The notes beneath the pieces are model-generated. The model made no database searches. It saw only the letters and a program-made list of their open reading frames with translations, and had not been told where the DNA came from. This document shows, piece by piece, positions 26,638 to 35,505 of a stretch of DNA of 40,894 bases. Origin of the DNA: Burkholderiaceae bacterium (lineage in GTDB: Bacteria > Pseudomonadota > Gammaproteobacteria > Burkholderiales > Burkholderiaceae_C); the NCBI GenBank assembly GCA_017992055.1, contig JAGOPK010000014.1:98800-139693 (forward strand), written 5' to 3'. Each line of letters starts with the position of its first letter. Position 1 is the first letter of the stretch. Made by a program: the position numbers and the translations under genes.

Positions 26638-27669
26638 ATGTCCGCACGCCGACTCGTCCTGCAGTCTCTTGCCGCCGCCTCGCTGATCAGCCTGCTGCCC
26701 ACCGGCGCCCTGGCCCAGGAGAAGGTGCTCAACATCTACTCCGCCCGCCACTACCAGACCGACGAGGCGCTGTACGGCAACTTCACCAAGGCCACCGGCA
26801 TCAAGATCAACCGGCTGGACGGCAAGGAAGAAGAGCTGGTCGAGCGCATCCGCAACGAAGGCGCGTCCAGCCCGGCCGACATCCTGATCACCGTGGATGC
26901 GGCGCGGCTGCAGATCGCCGACGGCCACGGCCTGTTCCAGCCCTACAACAGCGCCATCGTCAACGAGCGCGTGCCGGCGCATCTGCGCACCGCCAACTGG
27001 GCCTCGTTCTCGACCCGCGCCCGCGTCATCGTCTACAACAAGGCCGCGCTGAAGGCCGACCAGGTGCGCAGCTATGCCGACCTGGCGGCGCCGGCGCTGA
27101 AGAACCAGGTCTGCGTGCGCTCGGGCAACCATCCCTACAACCTGTCGCTGGGCGCGGCCATCATCGCCCACGACGGCGAGGCCAAGGCCGAGGCCTGGGC
27201 CAAGGGCCTGGTGGCCAACTTTGCGCGCGCGCCCAAGGGCGGCGACACCGACCAGATCAAGGCCGTGGCCGCCGGCGAATGCGGCGTGACCATCAGCAAC
27301 ACCTACTACCTGGCGCGCATGATGCGCAGCAGCAAGCCCGAGGACCAGCTGGCGATGAACCAGGTGGGCATCGTCTGGCCCAACCAGGCCAGCTGGGGCA
27401 CGCACATCAATGTCTCGGGCGCCGGCGTGCTGAAGCATGCGCCGCACAAGGAGGCCGCGGTCAAGTTCCTGGAGTACCTGGCCAGCGACGAGGCCCAGGG
27501 CTACTTTGCCAATGGCAACAACGAATGGCCGGTGATCAAGGGCGGCGCCACCGACAACCCGGCACTGAAGGCCATGGGCACATTCAAGGCCGACACCATG
27601 CCCATCGGCGACCTGGCCAAGAACACCGCGCTGGCGCAGAAGGTGTTCGACCGCGCCGGCTGGAAGTGA
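26638..27669 (+). CDS. Periplasmic ferric-iron-binding protein
   Basis: A 343-residue FbpA/FutA-type receptor for Fe(III) ABC uptake. The signal peptide (about residues 1-26) ends GALAQ. The mature protein begins EKVLNIYSARHYQTDE, as in this family, and has the tyrosine pair in SNTYYLARM that ligates iron in relatives, plus the QASWGTHINVSGAGVLKHAP segment. A Fur-box-like sequence lies just upstream. No permease or ATPase (fbpBC) follows: the next gene is convergent and its stop abuts this one. It must use partners elsewhere. Confidence 0.92.
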   Translation: MSARRLVLQSLAAASLISLLPTGALAQEKVLNIYSARHYQTDEALYGNFTKATGIKINRLDGKEEELVERIRNEGASSPADILITVDAARLQIADGHGLFQPYNSAIVNERVPAHLRTANWASFSTRARVIVYNKAALKADQVRSYADLAAPALKNQVCVRSGNHPYNLSLGAAIIAHDGEAKAEAWAKGLVANFARAPKGGDTDQIKAVAAGECGVTISNTYYLARMMRSSKPEDQLAMNQVGIVWPNQASWGTHINVSGAGVLKHAPHKEAAVKFLEYLASDEAQGYFANGNNEWPVIKGGATDNPALKAMGTFKADTMPIGDLAKNTALAQKVFDRAGWK

Positions 27670-28461
27670 TCAGCGGTCGGTGAAGCGCGGCGCGCGCTTC
27701 TCCAGAAAGGCCGCCACGCCCTCGGCATAGTCGCCGGCCCGGCTCAGCTCGCCCTGCAGCCGGGCTTCCAGGTCCAGCGCCTGCTCCAAACCCAGCGTGG
27801 GCGCGGCATCGATGGCCGCGCGTGTGGCCGCCAGCGCCCGCGACGGCAGGGCCGCCAGGCGCTGCGCCAGGGCCTGGGTGGCGGCCGGCAGCTCGGCATC
27901 GTCGAGGCTGCGCCAGATCAGGCCGATGCGCGCGGCCTCGTCGGCCGCCAGCTTGTCGCCGGTGAAGGCCAGGGCCAGGGCCTGGGCCCGGCCCACCAGG
28001 CGCGGCAGCAGCCAGGTGCCGCCGGCATCGGGCACCAGGCCGATCTTGCTGAAGGCCTGGATGAAGCTGGCCGAGCGCGCCGCCAGCACCATGTCGCAGT
28101 TCAGCGCGATGTTGGCGCCGGCACCGGCGGCCACGCCATTGACCATGGCGATCACCGGCACCGGCATGGCCCGCAGCTGCAGCGCCAGCGGCTTGTAGTG
28201 GCGCTCGACCACGCCCTGCACATCGTTGGCCTGGCCGCCGATGCCCATGCCCTCGTCGTTCAAGTCCTGGCCGGCACAGAAGCCGCGCCCGGCGCCGGTG
28301 AGCACCAGGCAGCGGACGCGCTCGTCGGCGGCGGCCGCGGCCAGCGCCTGGCGCAGCTGGCCGTGCATGGCGGCGGTGAAGCTGTTCAGCGCCTGCGGCC
28401 GGTTCAGCGTCAGCCAGCGCACCGCGCCCTCGTCGCGCTGCAGGATCAGGTCGTCGCTCAT
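27670..28461 (-). CDS. paaG: Enoyl-CoA hydratase/isomerase, PaaG-like
   Basis: A 263-residue crotonase-fold enzyme. PaaG isomerises the ring-epoxide of phenylacetyl-CoA to an oxepin in phenylacetate breakdown. The oxyanion-hole segments are TGAGRGFCAGQDLND and GVAAGAGANIAL. The catalytic region IGLVPDAGGTWLLPRLVG has the aspartate seen in PaaG rather than the two glutamates of a classical hydratase. The start at MSDDLILQRD has GGAG two bases upstream; the frame extends far upstream over serB and is not real there. No other paa gene is adjacent, so another CoA substrate is possible. Confidence 0.82.
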   Translation of the reverse strand: MSDDLILQRDEGAVRWLTLNRPQALNSFTAAMHGQLRQALAAAAADERVRCLVLTGAGRGFCAGQDLNDEGMGIGGQANDVQGVVERHYKPLALQLRAMPVPVIAMVNGVAAGAGANIALNCDMVLAARSASFIQAFSKIGLVPDAGGTWLLPRLVGRAQALALAFTGDKLAADEAARIGLIWRSLDDAELPAATQALAQRLAALPSRALAATRAAIDAAPTLGLEQALDLEARLQGELSRAGDYAEGVAAFLEKRAPRFTDR

Positions 28462-28551
28462 CTCCGGGTCTCCTGGATCGTGGTCTGCGGTCGATTGTCG
28501 CGGCGCCGCATGGCGGCCGGCCTCCGGGACGGCCCGGGTAACATGCCGGCC

Positions 28552-29262
28552 ATGTCTGCCACCGAGTTCGCCCCCGGCCTGTTCATCCGCGGCCTGAAGC
28601 CGCCGCTGCGTCTGTCCGACTACAAGCTGGTGGCCTTCGACATGGACTCCACGCTGATCAACATCGAGTGCGTGGACGAGATCGCCGCCGTGGCCGGCCG
28701 CCGCGACGAAGTGGCCGAGATCACCGAGGCCGCGATGCGCGGCGAGATCAGCGACTACAAGGACAGCCTGCGCCGCCGCGTGGCCCTGCTGGCCGGCGTG
28801 CCCGAATCGGCGCTGCAGCGTGTCTACGACGAGCGCCTGCAGCTCAACCCCGGTGTCGAGGCCTTCGTCGCCGCCTGCCAGGCCGCGGGCTTGAAGACCT
28901 TGCTGGTCTCGGGGGGCTTCACCTTCTTCAGCGACCGCGTGCGCGCGCGTCTGAAGCTGGACTTCGCCCGTGCCAACGTGCTGGGCAGCTACCACGGCAA
29001 GCTCAGCGGCACGCTGCAGGACCGCCCCTGGGGCGACATCTGCGACGGCGCCGAGAAGCGCCGCGTGCTGCTGGAGGTGTGCGAGCTGATGGGCATCTCG
29101 CCCGCCCAGGCGATTGCCGTGGGCGACGGCGCCAACGACCTGCCGATGATGGCCGAGGCCGGCCTGTCCATCGCCTTCCACGGCAAGCCGGCGGTGCGCG
29201 AGCGCGCCACCGTGTCCATCGAAGAAGGCGGCATGGACCGGGCGCTGGCGCTGTTCGGCTGA
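28552..29262 (+). CDS. serB: Phosphoserine phosphatase
   Basis: A 236-residue HAD phosphatase making L-serine from phosphoserine, the last step of serine synthesis. The nucleophile motif is AFDMDSTLIN (D30, D32), motif II is LLVSGGFTFFSDR, and motif III is VGDGANDLPMMAEAG. The regulatory N-terminal extension of E. coli SerB is absent. An in-frame ATG nine bases earlier (28543) is an equally possible start. It diverges from the paaG-like gene and precedes trpB2 by 47 nt. Confidence 0.94.
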   Translation: MSATEFAPGLFIRGLKPPLRLSDYKLVAFDMDSTLINIECVDEIAAVAGRRDEVAEITEAAMRGEISDYKDSLRRRVALLAGVPESALQRVYDERLQLNPGVEAFVAACQAAGLKTLLVSGGFTFFSDRVRARLKLDFARANVLGSYHGKLSGTLQDRPWGDICDGAEKRRVLLEVCELMGISPAQAIAVGDGANDLPMMAEAGLSIAFHGKPAVRERATVSIEEGGMDRALALFG

Positions 29263-29309
29263 GCTCGTCTAGCATGGGGTGCCGACCCCCAACGACGAGG
29301 AGACCCCCG

Positions 29310-30671
29310 ATGCCGCAGACCAAGTTCCTGCTCGACGAGAGCCGGATGCCCACGCACTGGTACAACATCGCCGCCGACCTGCCGGTGGCGCCACCGCCGG
29401 TGCTGCACCCGGGCACGCTGCAGCCGGTGGGGCCGGATGACCTGGCGCCGCTGTTTCCGATGGCGCTGATCGCACAGGAGGTGTCCACCGAGCGCGAGAT
29501 CGAGATCCCCGAGCCGGTGCGCGAGGTGTTCCGCCTGTGGCGGCCGGCGCCGCTGTACCGCGCCCACCGGCTGGAGCAGGCCCTGGGCACACCGGCCAAG
29601 ATCTTCTACAAGTACGAAGGCGTGTCGCCGGCCGGCAGCCACAAGCCCAACACCGCCGTGCCCCAGGCCTGGTACAACGCCCAGGCCGGCATCAAGAAGC
29701 TGACCACCGAAACCGGCGCCGGCCAGTGGGGCACCAGCCTCAGCTTTGCCGGCAGCCTGTTCGGCCTGGAGGTCAAGGTCTTCCAGGTGCGCATCAGCTA
29801 CGACCAGAAGCCCTATCGCCGCGCGGTGATGGAGACCTATGGCGCGCGCTGCATCGCCAGCCCCAGTGAAGAAACGGCCTACGGCCGCGCCGTGCTGGCG
29901 CAGCGGCCCGACCATCCCGGCTCGCTGGGCATTGCCATCAGCGAGGCGGTGGAGATCGCCGCCACCCACGACGACACCAAGTACGCACTGGGCTCGGTGC
30001 TCAACCATGTGCTGCTGCACCAGACCATCATCGGCCAGGAGGCCATGCTGCAGCTGGAGATGGCCGATGCCGACCCCGATGTGGTGGTGGGCTGCACCGG
30101 CGGCGGCAGCAACTTCGCCGGCATCGCCTTCCCGTTCATCGGCCAGCAGCTGCGCGGTGGCAGGCGCCGCCGCATCGTCGCGGTCGAGCCGGCGGCCTGC
30201 CCCAGCCTGACCCGCGGCAAGTACGCCTACGACTTTGGCGACACCGGCCACATGACGCCGCTGACCAAGATGCACACGTTGGGCAGCAGCTTCACGCCGC
30301 CGGGCTTTCATGCCGGCGGCCTGCGCTACCACGGCATGGCGCCGATGGTCAGCCATGTCAAGGAACTGGGCCTGATCGAGGCCGTGGCCTACCACCAGGT
30401 GGCCTGCTTCGAGGCCGGCGTGCTGTTCGCGCGGGCCGAGGGCATCGTGCCGGCGCCCGAGGCCAACCATGCGGTCAAGGGCGCCATCGAGGAGGCGCTG
30501 CGCTGCAAGCGCGAGGGCAAGGCCGAGACCATCCTGTTCAACCTCTGCGGCCACGGCCATTTCGACATGGCGGCCTACCAGAGCTATTTCGCCGGCGGCC
30601 TCACCGACCAGAGCTACAGCGAAGAAGAGCTGGCGATGGCACTGGCCGGCCTGCCTTCCGTGCCCGCCTGA
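29310..30671 (+). CDS. TrpB2-type tryptophan synthase beta chain
   Basis: A 453-residue PLP enzyme of the TrpB-like (TrpB2) subgroup, longer than classical TrpB (about 400). PLP lysine K112 is in AGSHKPNTA, and the phosphate-binding loop is GCTGGGSNFAG. The N-terminus (RMPTHWYNIAADLP) and LPEP-like PEPVREVFRLWRP are characteristic of TrpB2. It would join indole with L-serine, but works without an adjacent TrpA; no trpA is here. The start has AGGAGA seven bases upstream. Its nearest upstream neighbour supplies serine, a plausible functional link. Confidence 0.92.
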   Translation: MPQTKFLLDESRMPTHWYNIAADLPVAPPPVLHPGTLQPVGPDDLAPLFPMALIAQEVSTEREIEIPEPVREVFRLWRPAPLYRAHRLEQALGTPAKIFYKYEGVSPAGSHKPNTAVPQAWYNAQAGIKKLTTETGAGQWGTSLSFAGSLFGLEVKVFQVRISYDQKPYRRAVMETYGARCIASPSEETAYGRAVLAQRPDHPGSLGIAISEAVEIAATHDDTKYALGSVLNHVLLHQTIIGQEAMLQLEMADADPDVVVGCTGGGSNFAGIAFPFIGQQLRGGRRRRIVAVEPAACPSLTRGKYAYDFGDTGHMTPLTKMHTLGSSFTPPGFHAGGLRYHGMAPMVSHVKELGLIEAVAYHQVACFEAGVLFARAEGIVPAPEANHAVKGAIEEALRCKREGKAETILFNLCGHGHFDMAAYQSYFAGGLTDQSYSEEELAMALAGLPSVPA

Positions 30672-30815
30672 GCCGGCCCGGCGTCGACATTCCTAACAGA
30701 GTGGCCGCGCGTGCGCGAGCCGCTGCGTGCAAGTGCTTGTCGGAAAACACATTGCGGCGTGCGGGCGCGTTTTGTGCTCGCCTGCACGCTCCAATCCAAA
30801 AGCAGGAGACACGCA

Positions 30816-31553
30816 GTGAAACAGGCCTCGATTTCCTGGTCGGCGCTGGCGCTGGCCAGCCTGCTGCCGCTGGGCGCCGACGCGGCACCGGTCTGGCAGC
30901 AGTACGACAACGTCAGCAGCTGGCTGGACAACAACTGGACCTACAGCTCGGACGCCGGCACGCGCACCGGCACGGTCAGCTTCACCAACCAGACCGCCAC
31001 CAACACCGGCGCCACCACCGAGCGCCTGGGCATCTACATCGGCTGGGCCTGGAGCTATGTGCCCGGCACCGCCCCGGGCAGCTGGGCCGATACGCCGCTG
31101 CCCTGGGACAACACCACGCAGACCTTCACCAATGGCTCGGTGTCGATGTCGGTCAGCTACCTGAGCGCCAGCGCCGGCCTGCTGACCCTGGGTGATGTGG
31201 TGGGCGACACCTGGATCGGCAACCCCTGGGCTCCCGCGGGCGAGACCCCCATCGCCACCCAGGCCGGCTGGTCGGTGCCGTTCATCGACCTGGGCGTGCT
31301 GGCGCCCGGGGCCTCGACCAGCTACGACGTGACGATCACGATGAGCTTTGCCGACGACGCCAGCTTCAACGTCTGGAACCAGTCCGGCAGCTTCTACATC
31401 GGCGGCCAGGGTGTGCGCGACATTCCCGAGCCGTCGATGCTGTGGCTGGTCGCGCTGGCCTTGCTGAGCGCCGCCGCCGTGCGCACCGGGCACACCGGGC
31501 GCGCCGGGCCGCTCAGCTGGCGAGTTGCTGCCAGGCCTTGTCCAGCCGCTTGA
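30816..31553 (+). CDS. Exported PEP-CTERM protein of unknown function
   Basis: A 245-residue secreted protein with no family I recognise. The signal peptide is residues 1-24 (VKQASISWSALALASLLPLGADAAP). The middle is Thr/Ser/Asn/Trp-rich and beta-like, with repeated Trp and Gly. Near the end, DIPEPSMLWLVALALLSAAAV is a PEP-CTERM sorting signal: PEP, a hydrophobic helix, then Arg. The signal is followed by about 20 further residues, more than usual. The start is GTG at 30816, with AGGAGA six bases upstream. The 3' end overlaps the convergent hrpA gene by 41 bp. An exosortase would be needed and is not in the window. Confidence 0.75.
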   Translation: MKQASISWSALALASLLPLGADAAPVWQQYDNVSSWLDNNWTYSSDAGTRTGTVSFTNQTATNTGATTERLGIYIGWAWSYVPGTAPGSWADTPLPWDNTTQTFTNGSVSMSVSYLSASAGLLTLGDVVGDTWIGNPWAPAGETPIATQAGWSVPFIDLGVLAPGASTSYDVTITMSFADDASFNVWNQSGSFYIGGQGVRDIPEPSMLWLVALALLSAAAVRTGHTGRAGPLSWRVAARPCPAA

Positions 31554-34500
31554 CCGACACCGGCTGCGGCGTGCGCAGCTCCTGGGCGAAGAAGCTGACA
31601 CGCAGCTCTTCCAGCAGCCAGCGGTATTCGTCCAGCCGGGCGTCGGCCACGCCCTTGTTGTCGGCCAGGCGGCGGGTGTAGCGCTGCTCCAGCGGCCGCA
31701 GCTCGGCCAGGCGCTGGGCATCGCGCGCGGGATCGGCGCGCCACTTGTCCAGGCGCAGCACCACCGCCTTCAGGTAGCGCGGCACATGCTGCAGCGCGGC
31801 CCAGGGCGTGGCCAGCAGAAAGCGCTTGGGCATCAGCCGCTGCAGCTGGGCGGCGATGTCGTCGGCCACGTCCTTGGGCAGGCCGCGGCTGTCCTTGAGC
31901 TTGCGCTGAGCCGCCTGCAGCTCCAGCAGCACGATCCCGGTCAGACGGGCGACCTCCTGCGCGATCAGGTTCAGCCGCGCCCGGCCTTCGGCGATGCGTG
32001 CCTCGAAGCTGGCCGCGTCCTTGGGCAGGGGATCGGCCAGAAAGGCACGGTCCACCGCCAGGTCGATGATCTGGGCCTTCAGCTCGTCGGCCGTGCCGAG
32101 GGTCATGTAGGCCGCGGCCAGGCGGGTGAAGTCCGGGATGTTTTTCTCCAGGTACTTCAGCGGCTCCTTGATCTGCAGCGCCACCAGGCGGCGCAGGCCG
32201 GCCCGGTGGCGGCTGGCGGCGGCCTCGGGCTCGTCGAAGACCTCGATCTCCACCGCCGTGCCCTTGTCGATCAGGGCCGGAAAGCCGATCAGCGTCTGGC
32301 CCCCCTTGCTGGTCGGCTGGCGGATTTCCATCAGCTCGGGCAGCTCGCCAAAGGTCCAGGCCGTGTAGCTGGCCGCGGTCGCCGGTGCGGCTGCTGGTGC
32401 GACAGCTGGTGCGGCTACCGGTGCGGCTGCCGGCGCTTTCTCGACGCGTCGCAGCGCATGGGCCGGCAGCGCTGCGGGAGCCGTCGCCGGGCCGGCAGGC
32501 GCTGCCTGCAGCTTCAGCGCCGCCAGCGCCTGGAAGGCCGTGCGCGCCTGGCCGCCCAGCTCGGCCTTCAGCGTGGCCAGGTGGCGGCCCTGGCCCAGCT
32601 GGCGGCCGTGCTCGTCGACGATGCGGAAGTTCATGAACAGATGCGGCGGCAGCTGTTCCAGCTTGAAGTCGTTGCGCTGCACCGCCACCTGGCTGCGCTC
32701 GCGCACGGCCTTCAGCAACTGGTCCAGCAGCGCGCCCTGGGCCGCGCCGTCGCGGTGCAGTTCAACAAACTCCTCAACAAACTCGGCCAGCGGCTGCAGC
32801 CGGTTGCGCGGCTTCTGGTGCAGGCTCTTGCACAGCGCCGTGACCTTGGCCGCCAGCATGCCCGGCACCAGCCAGTCGCAGCGCTCCTCGCTGACCTGGT
32901 TCAGCGCATAGATGGGCACGGTGACGGTCAGGCCGTCGCGGGCATCGCCGGGCTCGTGCAGATAGCTGGCGGCGCAGTCCACACCGCCCAGGCGCACGGT
33001 CTTGGGAAAGGCATTGCCGGTGATGCCGGCCGCCTCGTGGCGCATCAGCTCGTCGCGGCTCAGGTGCAGCAGCTTGGGGTTGGCCTTGCTGGCCTCGCGC
33101 CACCAGCGCTCCAGGCCGTGGCCCGAGCACACGTCGGCCGGGATCTGCTGCTCGTAGAAGCTGTAGATCAGCTCGTCGTCGACCAGCACGTCCTGGCGGC
33201 GGCTCTTGTGCTCCAGCTCCTCCACCTGGGCCAGCAGGCGCTTGTTGTGGCCGATGAAGGGCAGCTTGGATTCCCAGTCGCCTTCGACCAGGGCCGCGCG
33301 GATGAAGATCTCGCGCGCCGCCGGCAGGTCGATGCGGCCGTAGTTCACCCGCTTGCCGCTGTAGATGACGATGCCGTACAGCGTGGCGCGCTCATAGGCC
33401 ACCACTTCAGCGGCCTTCTTCTCCCAGTGCGGATCGAGCAGCTGGCGTTTCAGCAAATGGCCGGCGATGGTGGGGATCCACTGCGGCTCGATGGCCGCCA
33501 GGCCGCGGCCATAGAGCCGCGTGGTCTCCACCAGCTCGGCGGCAATCAGCCAGCGGCCGGGCTTCTTGCTGAGGTTGGCGCCCGGGTGGCGCCAGAACTT
33601 GATGCCGCGTGCGCCCAGGTACCAGTCGTCGTCATCCGACTTGCAGCCGACGTTGCCCAGCAGGCCGGCCAGCATCGACAGATGCAGCTGCTCATAGGTG
33701 GCCGGGCTGCCGTTCAGGCGCCAGCCCTGCTCGGCCACCACGGTGTGCAGCTGGGTCCAGGTGTCGCGCCATTCGCGCACGCGGCGCGGGTTGATGAACT
33801 GCTCGCGCAGCCGCTGTTCCTGCTGGCGGTTGCTGAGCTTGTGGCTGTCGGTGCGCTGCTGGGCACTGCCGGGGTGGCCATGGCTGCCGCGGCCGGCCTC
33901 GATCCACTGCCACAGCTTCAGCGTGCCGGCGAACTCGCTCTTCTCGTCGTCGAACAGCTTGTGCTTCTCGTCGGCCGCCTGCTGCTTGTCCAGCGGCCGG
34001 TCGCGCACGTCCTGCACGCTCAGGGCGGACGCGATCACCAGCACCTCGGCCAGGGCCTCGCGCTCCTTGGCCTCCAGGATCATGCGGCCCACGCGCGGGT
34101 CCAGCGGCAGGCGGCTCAAGGCCTGGCCGATGGGCGTGAGCTCGTTGTCGTCGTCCACCGCGCCCAGCTCGTTGAGCAGGGCATAGCCATCGGCGATGGC
34201 CTTGGCGCGCGGCGGTTCGAGGAACGGGAACTGGTCCACCGCGCCCAGGTGCAGGCTCTTCATGCGCAGGATCACGCCGGCCAGGCTGCTGCGCAGGATC
34301 TCGGGATCGGTGAAGCGCGGCCGCTCGTTGAAGCCCTTCTCGTCGTACAGCCGCACGCACACGCCATTGCTGACGCGGCCGCAGCGGCCCGCACGCTGGT
34401 TGGCCGCGGCCTGGCTGATGGGCTCGACCTGCAGCTGCTCGACCTTGTTGCGAAAGCTGTAGCGCTTGACCCGCGCCAGGCCGCTGTCGATGACATAGCG

Positions 34501-35481
34501 GATGCCCGGCACGGTCAGCGAGGTCTCGGCCACATTGGTGGCCAGCACGATGCGCCGGCCATTGCCGGGGTTGAACACGCGGTCCTGCTCGGCCTGGCTC
34601 AGCCGGGCGAACAGCGGCAGGATCTCCGCTTGCGGCCCGCCACGGTGCTGCTTGGCCAGGTGCTTGTGCAGATGGTCGGTGGCATCGCGGATCTCGCGCT
34701 CGCCGGGCAGGAACACCAGGATGTCGCCCGGACCGTCGCGCCACAGTTCGTCCACCGCGTCGGCAATGGCCTCGTCCAGACCGTACTCGCGGCTGTCTTC
34801 AAAGGGCCGCCAGCGCTGCTCCACCGGGAACAGCCGGCCGCTCACCTGGATCACCGGCGCCGGGCCGTGTCGGCTGGCGAAATGATTCGCAAAGCGCTCG
34901 GCATCGATGGTGGCCGAGGTGACGACGATCTTCAGGTCGGGCCGGCGCGGCAGCAGTTGGCGCAGGTAGCCTAGCAGGAAGTCGATGTTCAGGCTGCGCT
35001 CGTGGGCCTCGTCGATGATCAGCGTGTCGTAGGCACGCAGATCGGGGTCGCCTTGGGTCTCGGCCAGCAGGATGCCGTCGGTCATCAGCTTGACGCTGGC
35101 GCCGGGCTGCAGCCGGTCGTTGAAGCGCACCTTGAAGCCCACCACCTCGCCGAGTGGCGAGTTCAGCTCGTCGGCAATGCGCTTGGCCACGCTGGACGCG
35201 GCAATGCGCCGCGGCTGGGTGTGGCCGATCAGGCCGCTGCCGCCGGCGCCCCAGCCGCGCCCGAGTTCGAGCGCGATCTTCGGCAGCTGGGTGGTCTTGC
35301 CCGAGCCGGTCTCGCCGCAGACGATGACCACCTGGTGGTCCTGCAGCGCACGCGCGATCTCGTCGCGCCGGGCCGAGACCGGCAGCGCTTCGGGATAGGA
35401 GATGGGCGGCACCGGCGTCGCCTGGCGCGGTGCGCGCGGCGGCCTGGTTGTGCCGACGCGGGGACGGACGGGCGAATTCAC
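31513..35481 (-). CDS. hrpA: DEAH-box RNA helicase HrpA
   Basis: A 1322-residue ATP-dependent helicase of the HrpA family, involved in rescuing stalled ribosomes and RNA handling. Motifs in order: GETGSGKT (56-63), the DEAH box in LIIDEAHERSLN, SATIDAERF, and QRAGRCGR. HA2, OB and the long DUF3418-type C-terminal region follow. A low-complexity Ala/Pro/Val stretch (RVEKAPAAAPVAAPA, about residues 1010-1050) interrupts the C-terminal part and is likely lineage-specific. The start is GTG at 35479-35481, chosen as the longest frame; no ATG lies between it and the helicase core. Downstream it converges on the PEP-CTERM gene. Confidence 0.95.
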   Translation of the reverse strand: MNSPVRPRVGTTRPPRAPRQATPVPPISYPEALPVSARRDEIARALQDHQVVIVCGETGSGKTTQLPKIALELGRGWGAGGSGLIGHTQPRRIAASSVAKRIADELNSPLGEVVGFKVRFNDRLQPGASVKLMTDGILLAETQGDPDLRAYDTLIIDEAHERSLNIDFLLGYLRQLLPRRPDLKIVVTSATIDAERFANHFASRHGPAPVIQVSGRLFPVEQRWRPFEDSREYGLDEAIADAVDELWRDGPGDILVFLPGEREIRDATDHLHKHLAKQHRGGPQAEILPLFARLSQAEQDRVFNPGNGRRIVLATNVAETSLTVPGIRYVIDSGLARVKRYSFRNKVEQLQVEPISQAAANQRAGRCGRVSNGVCVRLYDEKGFNERPRFTDPEILRSSLAGVILRMKSLHLGAVDQFPFLEPPRAKAIADGYALLNELGAVDDDNELTPIGQALSRLPLDPRVGRMILEAKEREALAEVLVIASALSVQDVRDRPLDKQQAADEKHKLFDDEKSEFAGTLKLWQWIEAGRGSHGHPGSAQQRTDSHKLSNRQQEQRLREQFINPRRVREWRDTWTQLHTVVAEQGWRLNGSPATYEQLHLSMLAGLLGNVGCKSDDDDWYLGARGIKFWRHPGANLSKKPGRWLIAAELVETTRLYGRGLAAIEPQWIPTIAGHLLKRQLLDPHWEKKAAEVVAYERATLYGIVIYSGKRVNYGRIDLPAAREIFIRAALVEGDWESKLPFIGHNKRLLAQVEELEHKSRRQDVLVDDELIYSFYEQQIPADVCSGHGLERWWREASKANPKLLHLSRDELMRHEAAGITGNAFPKTVRLGGVDCAASYLHEPGDARDGLTVTVPIYALNQVSEERCDWLVPGMLAAKVTALCKSLHQKPRNRLQPLAEFVEEFVELHRDGAAQGALLDQLLKAVRERSQVAVQRNDFKLEQLPPHLFMNFRIVDEHGRQLGQGRHLATLKAELGGQARTAFQALAALKLQAAPAGPATAPAALPAHALRRVEKAPAAAPVAAPAVAPAAAPATAASYTAWTFGELPELMEIRQPTSKGGQTLIGFPALIDKGTAVEIEVFDEPEAAASRHRAGLRRLVALQIKEPLKYLEKNIPDFTRLAAAYMTLGTADELKAQIIDLAVDRAFLADPLPKDAASFEARIAEGRARLNLIAQEVARLTGIVLLELQAAQRKLKDSRGLPKDVADDIAAQLQRLMPKRFLLATPWAALQHVPRYLKAVVLRLDKWRADPARDAQRLAELRPLEQRYTRRLADNKGVADARLDEYRWLLEELRVSFFAQELRTPQPVSVKRLDKAWQQLAS

Positions 35482-35505
35482 AGGGGCGGGATTATCCCTG
35501 TTCGC

